The position numbers and the translations under genes are program-made. A DNA stretch of 52,050 nucleotides, taken from an uncultured Myxococcales bacterium. GTDB lineage: Bacteria; Myxococcota_A; UBA9042. This document shows, one piece after another, positions 33,714 through 41,806 of the stretch; the first letter of the stretch is position 1, and each line of letters opens with the position of its first letter. Where the stretch lies: contig CAIXGW010000281.1 of assembly GCA_903919145.1 (NCBI GenBank), positions 1-52,050 on the forward strand, read 5' to 3'. The notes under the pieces were generated by a model. It searched no databases. It was not told the origin of the DNA and worked only from the letters and a program-made list of their open reading frames with translations.

Positions 33714-34135
33714 GGTGCTCCTGAAGCGCTGGGGGCGCCGCCTGCCACCCAACGACCCATCGCGGCCACCGCCGCCGTCAGCACCACCCCCCACGCCACG
33801 TCGATCGGCACCAGCCACGCCGGCCAGTCGCGCAGCACGGCCCAGTTGGTCAGCTCGTACGTCGCATAGGCGGTCAGACCCAGCCACGCCCCGCCGCGCG
33901 CAGCCGCAGCGACCGATGGCGCGCGCCGCACCGCTTGAACGTAGATAGCGCCCAAGTAGAACGCATAGAAGATCGCAGCCGCGGGCACCACAACGTCCGG
34001 CCGGCGCAGTGAAGCCAAGCCCTGGTCGTAGAGCGGCTTGGCTAGAACGCCCAGCCACCCCAAGTCCAGGATCACCAAACTGCCCGCCATGACCGCAAAA
34101 ACCTTGACTGTTTGCCCCGCGCTTGCCACCGTCAT
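33710..34135 (-). CDS. DUF2177 membrane protein
   Basis: A 141-residue protein with four hydrophobic helices. LDLGWLGVLAKPLYDQGL near the N-terminus and GAWLGLTAYATYELTNWAVLRDWP in the middle are characteristic of DUF2177. The ATG at 34135 is preceded by AGAGGAGG, a strong ribosome binding site, making this the first gene of the operon. The family has no established biochemistry but is repeatedly found with DUF1295 and fatty-acid-modifying genes. The 262 bp upstream (34136-34397) presumably hold the operon promoter; no convincing -35/-10 pair was found there. Confidence 0.85.
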   Translation of the reverse strand: MTVASAGQTVKVFAVMAGSLVILDLGWLGVLAKPLYDQGLASLRRPDVVVPAAAIFYAFYLGAIYVQAVRRAPSVAAAARGGAWLGLTAYATYELTNWAVLRDWPAWLVPIDVAWGVVLTAAVAAMGRWVAGGAPSASGAP

Positions 34136-34397
34136 CCTGCCTCCTCTGACAGGGTAGGATGCAGGCCGCGGCGCGATAGGTGCGGGTGGGGCGCGAGCGC
34201 AGGACCAAAGCTGGGTGCGTGTGGCCGGGATGCCACAGCCTACCTGCGCCAAGATGATGCCAAGGGGGCGACCCGGACCACCCACGGGCTGCCAGAGACT
34301 AGGGTCTTGCGAGAGCCCCTACCCGCCATCTATCTGACTTTGCTTGGACTATCTTTTGAACGACTGGAGAAAGCCATGGGCAAGAGCGACCAGGCCC

Positions 34398-35639
34398 CTA
34401 CAGCACCTTCTTGACCGCCCGCTCCAGCTGCTCCCAGCGCTGCTCCAAGCTGCCGGTGTAGCCCACGCTCATGCGCACAAGTCCGTCAGAAAGCCCCGCC
34501 TTCCAGCGCTCTTCCTGGGGCAGTTCACTGGACGTCGAGGTGGCCGAGGCCGACATCAGCGTGTCAAAATAGCCCAGACTGACGGCGATAAAGCCAAAGC
34601 GCTCATCCAGCTGCAGCGCCTCCATCAGCTTGGCGGCCCGCGGCGCTGTCTCCAGATCCAGGGCAATCAAGCCGCCAGCGCCGAACTCGGGGTTGGCCAG
34701 GCTGTTGAACAGCTCGTGCTCAGGATGCGACGGCAGCCCTGGGTAGCGCACCCGCACCCCCATGGCCTGCAGTCTCTCGGCAAACACCTGGGCGCGGCGG
34801 CTGTGCTCGACCATCCGCAGCGGCAAATGCGGCACCCGCAGCGACAATTCAAAGGCAATGCGCGGGTCCATGGTGGGCCCCAGCAGCATCAGACTGCCCT
34901 CATTGACGTCGTAGAGCTGGTCCAACAGCGCCCGCGGCCCGCACACCGCCCCGGCCACGCTGTCCGCCCCTCCAGAGATAAACTTGGTCAAGCTGTGCAC
35001 GACCACATCTGCACCCAGCTGCGCGGGCGAAAAGATGAGCGGAGAGAAGGTGTTGTCTACGACCAGCAGCGCGTTGTGGCGGTGGGCGATCGCCGCCAGC
35101 TTGGGCAGGTCGGCCACTACCAGCGTGGGATTGGCCAGCGACTCGACGTACAGCAGCTTGGTGCGCGGCGTAAAGGCCGCCTCGACTTCGGCGTGGTCCG
35201 TGACATCGACAAAAGTCGCTGTGATCCCAGCCTTCTTGGGCAGGTACCTGTTGAACAGGGCAAAAGTGCCACCGTAGATGGTCCGCGCCACAACTGCATG
35301 GTCGCCGGTGTCGCACAGCTGCAGCGCGATGCCGCTAATGGCGCCCATGCCGCTGGCCGTGCAGTGGGCCGACTCGGTGCCCTCCATCGCCGCCAGCATC
35401 CGGGCAAAGTGAATGACCGTGGGGTTGTAGTGGCGGCCGTAGAGGTAGCAGCCCTGCTCTGGGGTCGCCGCGCCGTGAAACAGCTCTGGCAGGGTGTCGG
35501 CCTTCATCACGGTAAAGGTGACGCTGGACTCGATAGAAGCGTTGACGCCGCCGTGCTCGCCAAACTCATGGCGCGCGCGAGCCAGGGCTTCAACAGGATG
35601 GAAGGGCGGATTGGGCGTGGCAGGCTTGGTCGTGGGCAT
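34398..35639 (-). CDS. Cys/Met metabolism PLP-dependent enzyme (gamma-lyase family)
   Basis: A 413-residue trans-sulfuration family enzyme, the class that includes methionine gamma-lyase and cystathionine beta/gamma enzymes. The phosphate-binding segment ASGMGAI lies at 95-101, the aspartate that pairs with the pyridine nitrogen is D195 (VVDNTFSP), and the Schiff-base lysine is K219 in VVHSLTKFISGG. GRHYNPTV corresponds to the tetramer-interface motif (Y/S-R-xx-NPT). The ATG at 35639 has TTTGGAG upstream; a TTG at 35651 is the only longer alternative. It is divergent from deoC, sharing a 246-bp region with an inverted repeat and a REP copy. The exact reaction is not determinable. Confidence 0.88.
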   Translation of the reverse strand: MPTTKPATPNPPFHPVEALARARHEFGEHGGVNASIESSVTFTVMKADTLPELFHGAATPEQGCYLYGRHYNPTVIHFARMLAAMEGTESAHCTASGMGAISGIALQLCDTGDHAVVARTIYGGTFALFNRYLPKKAGITATFVDVTDHAEVEAAFTPRTKLLYVESLANPTLVVADLPKLAAIAHRHNALLVVDNTFSPLIFSPAQLGADVVVHSLTKFISGGADSVAGAVCGPRALLDQLYDVNEGSLMLLGPTMDPRIAFELSLRVPHLPLRMVEHSRRAQVFAERLQAMGVRVRYPGLPSHPEHELFNSLANPEFGAGGLIALDLETAPRAAKLMEALQLDERFGFIAVSLGYFDTLMSASATSTSSELPQEERWKAGLSDGLVRMSVGYTGSLEQRWEQLERAVKKVL

Positions 35640-35691
35640 CGGCGGCTCCAAAGGGCTGCGGCCAACTCAGGCCGCTGCGCAAGCGATCATT

Positions 35692-35709
35692 CTCCGACCG
35701 ACGTCGGAG
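35692..35709. promoter_or_regulatory. Inverted repeat CTCCGAC-N4-GTCGGAG, possible operator
   Basis: Seven-base perfect arms with a 4-base spacer, 53 bp upstream of the PLP enzyme start and in the shared region with deoC. Position and symmetry suit a dimeric repressor or activator, but no regulator gene is nearby. Confidence 0.35.
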
Positions 35710-35756
35710 TTGTCACGGCTGCGTCAGTCTGCAAAAACCGTAGGCGCGGCGCGGAG

Positions 35757-35782
35757 TAGACATTGCCCTGGGGATTGTCGGG
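35757..35782 (-). repeat. REP-like palindrome copy 9
   Basis: A reverse copy with one base deleted near its start (TAGACATTGCCCTGGGGATT followed by GTCGGG). It lies between the PLP enzyme and deoC, so it falls within their divergent control region. Confidence 0.75.
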
Positions 35783-35885
35783 GCCTGGCCACGCCTAGCT
35801 GCGCTCCAGAACGCGGACCCAGGGTAACCCTTTGCCGCGGCGCGCAAGCTCGGGTAGGATGCAAGGTGGGCGAGGAGGCCCGGTC

Positions 35886-36934
<1,049 letters not shown>

Positions 36935-36935
<1 letters not shown>

Positions 36936-39067
36936 TGGCGATGCGGCGCGGTCCCAGCTCGCGGCGATCGACCGGGCAGCCGCTGGCCGGCTGGCGCCTG
37001 AGTCTTGCCGCCCTGGCCGCCGTGGCCGGCCTGGTCAGCGCCTGTGACAGCGCCAGCAGCGACGCCAGCGCCGATGCCACCAGCAGCGACAGCGCCGCCG
37101 GTGACGGCCTCTCTGGCAGTTTTGACCTCAACGCAGAGCTCTATCCGGCCACCAGCCAAAGCGGTGCCACGGCGCGCATGGAAGTGGAGGCCGGCGGCCC
37201 GGGCAAGGACTGGCACGCGCTGCCCTTTCCCAATGACGTGCGCCGCGCTGCCGACGGGTCTTTGGACCTGAGCGGCTTTCCACCGCCGCGTGAAGGCGAA
37301 TTGTCAGGGTTTATAGAGAACTACCTGGACCACGCCAAGCAGGAGCTGCGCGGCTTTTCGATCCAGCCAACCCTGTATGTGCAGTTTGACCAGGGTCTGT
37401 CGGCTACGGCGGTGCTGGCGCCGGAAAAGACTTTGGAACAGGGGGGCTACTTCCTTATCAACGTCGATGGGGCCAGCCCAGACCTGGGCAAGCTGCACCC
37501 GCTGCGCGGCAAGGTCTCGCCTGCGCTGCGCGGCCAGCACTTGTTTTCCAACTTGCTGATGCTCCAGCCTGTTTGGGGCAAGCCCCTGCGACCGCTGACC
37601 CGCTACGCCCTGGTGGTGCGGCGCAGCTGGAAAGACGCGGCGGGCAAGCCGCTGGGCCAGCCCAAGGCGCTCAAAGACCTGACAGCGCTGTGGAAAGCCG
37701 GCAAGACCGCGGCGGCGGCACCGCCCGAGCTGACCAAGCTGGCGCAGAGCCTGGAGCCCCTGCGCGCTGCGCTGCAGGCAGGGCAAGTCAAGGTCGCCTA
37801 TGACGATCTGGCCGCGGCGACTGTGTTTACCACCGGCAATCCGACCGGCCAGCTGCAGGGCATGGCGCAGTGGGTGCGCAGCGAGTGGAAGCCCCAGGCA
37901 ACGGCCGAGTGGAAAGTTCAGAAAAAGACCAAGGATTTTTGGCTGCTTTCGGCAAGCTACCGCAGCCCCAACTTCCAGGTCGGCAAGTGCCCCTACGACC
38001 AGGAAGGCGGCTTTGCCTTTGACAAGGACGGCAAGCCCATAGTCCAAGTCGAGGAGACGCTGCGGCTTTCTGTGCTGGTGCCGCTGGAGCGCAGCGCCGA
38101 CCTGGACAACCGTCCGCCGGTGGTTATGTCTGCCCACGGCACTGGGGGCGACTATCTCTCCTACTCGCAGGGAGGAAAGTTTAAGATTTCTGAAATGTTG
38201 GGTGGGCGCGGCATGGTCATTGTCAGCACTGACCAGCCCATGCACGGCCCGCGCTGCCAGCCGGAGATCTCTGGCGACACCTTGGATCTCAAGACCTTCA
38301 ACTTCATCAACATCAGCGCTGGTCGCAGCGGTTTTCGCCAGAGCGCCCTGGACACCGTGGCCATGACCCGCCTGATCCGCGAAGGGCGTTTTGACGTGCC
38401 TGCCGAGTTCTCTCCCGACGGCAAGCCAGTGCAGCTGGACGGCCAGCGCATCACCTTTATTGGCCACAGCCAGGGCGGGCTGTCTGGCGCGCTGGCGGCC
38501 GCGGTGGAACCCGACGTGCGCACTTTTGTGCTGTCTGGAGCCGGAGCCGGTCTGTCGCTGACCATCATGCAGCGCAAAGACCCTTCGGACATCGCCTCGC
38601 TGATTCAGGCGCTGCTGGGCACCGACCCTGGCGAACTGTCTGAGTTTCACCCGCTGATTTCCCTGGTCCAAATGCTGGCCGACATCACCGATCCGCTGAG
38701 CTATGCCGGCCTGGCCCTGCAGCGCCCGCCAGAGCAGCGCCCGCCGCACATCCTGTTGACCGAGGGCCTGCTCGACCAGCAAACGCCGTCGGACACGTCA
38801 GAGGCCTTGGCGTCGGCCATGGGTCTGGAAATTCTGTCGCCCAAGGTTCACCTGTCTGAAGCGATGCAGTTGGACAAGACCAAGGTCCTGCTCGCTCCGG
38901 TGACCGGCAACCTGCAGCGCAATGGCTTTGCCGTGACGGCGCTGGTCTCTCAGTGGGACGGCCTGGATCACTTTGCGATTTTCACGACCGACAAAGTGGC
39001 CCGGCTCTACACCCGCTTTCTGGAGTCGACCATCACCGACGGCGAGGCCGTGGCGGACTTCAAGTAG
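36935..39067 (+). CDS. Alpha/beta-hydrolase lipoprotein (lipase/esterase-like)
   Basis: A 710-residue lipoprotein. After an Arg-rich start, LAALAAVAGLVSAC gives a lipobox with the anchored cysteine, then a Ser/Asp/Ala linker. From residue about 85 (KDWHALPFPNDVRR) to 300 it resembles the N-terminal domain found in some bacterial secreted lipases. The hydrolase part has the nucleophile elbow GHSQG (510-514, Ser512) and oxyanion-type SAHGTGG; DHFAIFTT near the end may contain the catalytic histidine. The ATG overlaps the deoC stop by one base, so the two are translated together even though they act in different compartments. Substrate unknown. Confidence 0.78.
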
Positions 39068-39149
39068 AGCCCTCGCCTTAGCGGGTTGAGCTGGCTGACT
39101 CCTCGCGCGGCAGGCTTGGCGTTTGGACTTTTTTTCTCTGGGAGGTGCC

Positions 39150-41063
39150 ATGGCGCACTGCGGCAGTCGGCGAATCGATAGGCGGATTGTTCTGGCTTTG
39201 GGCGCCATGGTCCTGGTGCTGACCGGCGCGAGCTGCAGCGATCCCGCGCCACCAGCAAGCGTTGACAGTGCCAGTGCTGACGCCGACGGCAGTCTGGACA
39301 CCGGTGTGGATACCGCGACTGGCGCCGATGCGACTACCGATGCAGCTGCCAACGCCGCAACGGATGCCGCTGCCGATGACACTACCGCGATCGGGGCAGA
39401 CACGGCGGCCGACACCGCGGCAGCTCCGGCGTGCCAGCATCCCATCCCCTTTGACGCAACAGCCAAGGGTCAGGGCGAAAACTGGAAGCGGGTAGAGGAC
39501 TTCACTGTACCCACCCTGGATGGCGACTGGACCCTCTCCACCAGCTGGAGCGGCTGCGACAGCTACCTGTTCGTCGGCTATGCCCCGGGTCAGCAGTACG
39601 CGCCGGTGCGCGCCGCCTGGAACACCCTGAGCTCGACGTGGATCAAGGCGCTGCCCAAGCACGTCCACGTGTTCTTCGTGTCGTATTCTCCGACCCAAGC
39701 TCAAGTCGAGGCCGACGTCACCGCCCAGCGCGAGCGGCTGCTGGAAGCCCTGGCGCAGCTGCCCGAGGCCCAGCAAAACCATTGGTATTCGCGCCTGCAT
39801 TTTGTCAGCGTCAGCGGCTTTGCGGTACCTGGCTGGATCGGCGCTTCGCTCAAGAAGAAGGGCGCGTTTTGGTGGGCGATTGACGCGCTGCAGCGGCGCC
39901 GCGACGTGGGCATGCCGCAGCTGCCCCAGGCGAGCAAGCTGGACCTGGCCCTGCTGGCCCACGAAGCCCTGCTGTTTGAGTTTGAGCGGCTGCGCGACGG
40001 GCCGGGCGCAGCGCAGCCGACCAAGGTGGTGCCGCTGTGGCAGGACCAGGCGATTGGCGCCGGGTGGAGCAGCGGCGGCCCAGTGCTGGAGGTCGAGCTG
40101 CCGCCGGCCGCCGAAATGGCCAGCTATAGCAAGCTGGAACTCGACATGACCCACCTGTGCGGCGACGACCACGCCGACAGCAGCTGCCCAGACTGGGACC
40201 GCGAGGGCTACCTGTACACCTGCAGCCGCCCCGCCGCCGCCGAGTTGCCAGAGGTCGCCTCCGCCTGTGATGCCAGCGCCAAGCTCGCCTGCACCTGCGA
40301 CAGCCCCGCCGGCGGCCAGGAGAAAGGCACCCGCAGCTGCCAGGGCGGCAAGAGCTTTGGCACCTGCGAGTGCCCCTGCAACACCGAGATCTACCGGATG
40401 ATCACCAGCTACAAGCGCCAGGGCCGCTGGGTCACCGACATCAGCCCGCTGCTGCCCCTGCTACAGCCCGGCGGCAAGACGCGCTTTCGCTGGTACACCG
40501 TGGATGGCTGGCGCGTCACGGCGAACCTCAGATTCACCAAGGGCGACGCAGCCATCCCCAAGCCCTTTGCCGCGGTAGCGCTGTACGGGACCGAGCAGTT
40601 CAACCAGACCTACAACGGCAAGTTCGCGCCGATGAAGATCGCCGTCCCGGCTGGGACCAAGAGCGCCAAGCTGGTCGCCCTCATCACCGGCCACGGCTCT
40701 GCCACAGACACCTTCAACTGCGCAGAGTTCTGCAACTTTACCAACCACTTTACCGTCGGCGGCACCGAGCACAGCCTGGCCCACCCAGAGGCTGGCACCG
40801 CCACCGGCTGCCTGACCCGCGTCAACCAAGGCGTACTGCCCAACCAGTACGGCACCTGGCCCTACGGCCGCGCCGGCTGGTGCCCAGGCTGGGACGTCAA
40901 GCCGTGGGTCGTCGACGTCACCGCCAACCTCAAGGCCGGCAGCGACGTCGAGGTCAGCTACAAAGCCCTGTTGGGCGGCAAGGTCTTTACTCCTGTGCCC
41001 ACCGGCCAAGGCGACTACGCCCCGGTGATCAAGATGAGCAGCTACCTGGTATTTGAAAAGTAG
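39150..41063 (+). CDS. PNGase F-like lipoprotein
   Basis: A 637-residue lipoprotein. The ATG at 39150 follows GGGAGG. The signal RRIVLALGAMVLVLTGASC ends in the anchored cysteine, followed by an Asp/Ala/Thr linker. The C-terminal half matches peptide-N-glycosidase F, which removes N-linked glycans from glycoproteins: SSCPDWDREGYLYTC, a Cys-rich insert (CDASAKLACTCDSPAGGQEK), WVTDISPLLPLL, then ALITGHGSATDTFNCAEFCN, HFTVGGTEH and GTWPYGRAGWCPGWD, the C-terminal family block. The segment at about 95-290 (GDWTLSTSWSGCDSYLFVGY) is not identified. It lies 82 bp after the hydrolase lipoprotein and is probably co-transcribed. Enzymatic activity is inferred from family resemblance only. Confidence 0.82.
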   Translation: MAHCGSRRIDRRIVLALGAMVLVLTGASCSDPAPPASVDSASADADGSLDTGVDTATGADATTDAAANAATDAAADDTTAIGADTAADTAAAPACQHPIPFDATAKGQGENWKRVEDFTVPTLDGDWTLSTSWSGCDSYLFVGYAPGQQYAPVRAAWNTLSSTWIKALPKHVHVFFVSYSPTQAQVEADVTAQRERLLEALAQLPEAQQNHWYSRLHFVSVSGFAVPGWIGASLKKKGAFWWAIDALQRRRDVGMPQLPQASKLDLALLAHEALLFEFERLRDGPGAAQPTKVVPLWQDQAIGAGWSSGGPVLEVELPPAAEMASYSKLELDMTHLCGDDHADSSCPDWDREGYLYTCSRPAAAELPEVASACDASAKLACTCDSPAGGQEKGTRSCQGGKSFGTCECPCNTEIYRMITSYKRQGRWVTDISPLLPLLQPGGKTRFRWYTVDGWRVTANLRFTKGDAAIPKPFAAVALYGTEQFNQTYNGKFAPMKIAVPAGTKSAKLVALITGHGSATDTFNCAEFCNFTNHFTVGGTEHSLAHPEAGTATGCLTRVNQGVLPNQYGTWPYGRAGWCPGWDVKPWVVDVTANLKAGSDVEVSYKALLGGKVFTPVPTGQGDYAPVIKMSSYLVFEK

Positions 41064-41089
41064 GCTACCGGGCGCAAGGCGAGGCGGGC

Positions 41090-41806
41090 GTGAGGATCAC
41101 CATTGTCAACCTCAACCTGGATGCCTTCGATCTCCAAGGCTGTCTGGGGATCGCTCAAGCCCTGGCTGCCCTGGGCGCCACAGACGTTGCCATCGTTCAC
41201 TTTGCTGCCTTGCGCGCAGCGGCACAGCTGCCTCTGTTGGGCGCCGGGCTTGTCCTAGGCCCCCAGGGCACGCCGTTTGACGCCTACGACAGCGGGTTTC
41301 TGCCCTGGCTGGAGCGACTTGCCACAGCCTTTGCCGGCCCAGTTCTGGGCATCTGCGGCGGCATGCAGGCCCTGACCCTGGCGCTTGGCGGCGCGCTGGG
41401 CTGCGTCGATGGCAGTCCGCAGGCCCTGGGCGGCAGCTACGGCGACCGCAGAAAAGTGAGCGGCCCGCTGGAGATCTCTCTGTCCACCGCGGCGGCACCG
41501 GGCTGGCTGCTCCGCTCGGCCCCTGACCTGGCCAGGGACTGGCAAGCGGCCGGTGCCCGGGCGTGGCAGAACCACGTGGAGCAGGCAACCGCCATTCCAG
41601 AGGCCCTACAAGCCATTGCCCATAGCCCCCCCACCCCCATCGAAGCTTGGGCTCACCGCAGCCTTCCGTGGCTGGGCTGCCAGTTTCACCCCGAGCGCGG
41701 CTGGCTGCCCGATGCCAGCGACGGCAGCTGCACTGCTGGCAAGGTCTGGCTGCAGGCATGGCTGCAGGTCGTGCGCGACCACGGCCAGGGCGCGTCTTGC
41801 CCATGA
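41090..41806 (+). CDS. Class I glutamine amidotransferase-like protein
   Basis: A 238-residue stand-alone amidotransferase domain. The catalytic triad is complete: nucleophile C89 in VLGICGGMQAL, and H200 and E202 in CQFHPERG. The N-terminus (MRITIVNLNLDAFDLQGCLGIAQALAALGA) recalls HisH-type subunits, but no hisF or other synthase partner is nearby, so the ammonia acceptor is unknown. The GTG at 41090 has GAGGCGGG upstream and starts 26 bp after the PNGase-like gene. Its stop overlaps the ATG of the membrane peptidase by 4 bp (ATGA), indicating co-translation. Confidence 0.82.
   Translation: MRITIVNLNLDAFDLQGCLGIAQALAALGATDVAIVHFAALRAAAQLPLLGAGLVLGPQGTPFDAYDSGFLPWLERLATAFAGPVLGICGGMQALTLALGGALGCVDGSPQALGGSYGDRRKVSGPLEISLSTAAAPGWLLRSAPDLARDWQAAGARAWQNHVEQATAIPEALQAIAHSPPTPIEAWAHRSLPWLGCQFHPERGWLPDASDGSCTAGKVWLQAWLQVVRDHGQGASCP

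Noticed and set aside
34376..34414. 12-codon frame MGKSDQAPTAPS with a GGAGA upstream
   Set aside because: Too short to support, overlaps the end of the PLP gene on the other strand, and has no sign of conservation.
34344..35759. 471-codon open frame opposite the PLP enzyme
   Set aside because: The minus strand carries all PLP-enzyme motifs; the plus frame is a compositional shadow.
37304..38782. 492-codon open frame opposite the hydrolase lipoprotein
   Set aside because: Antisense to a gene with lipobox and GHSQG motif; the frame encodes Gln/Leu/Arg-rich sequence without motifs.
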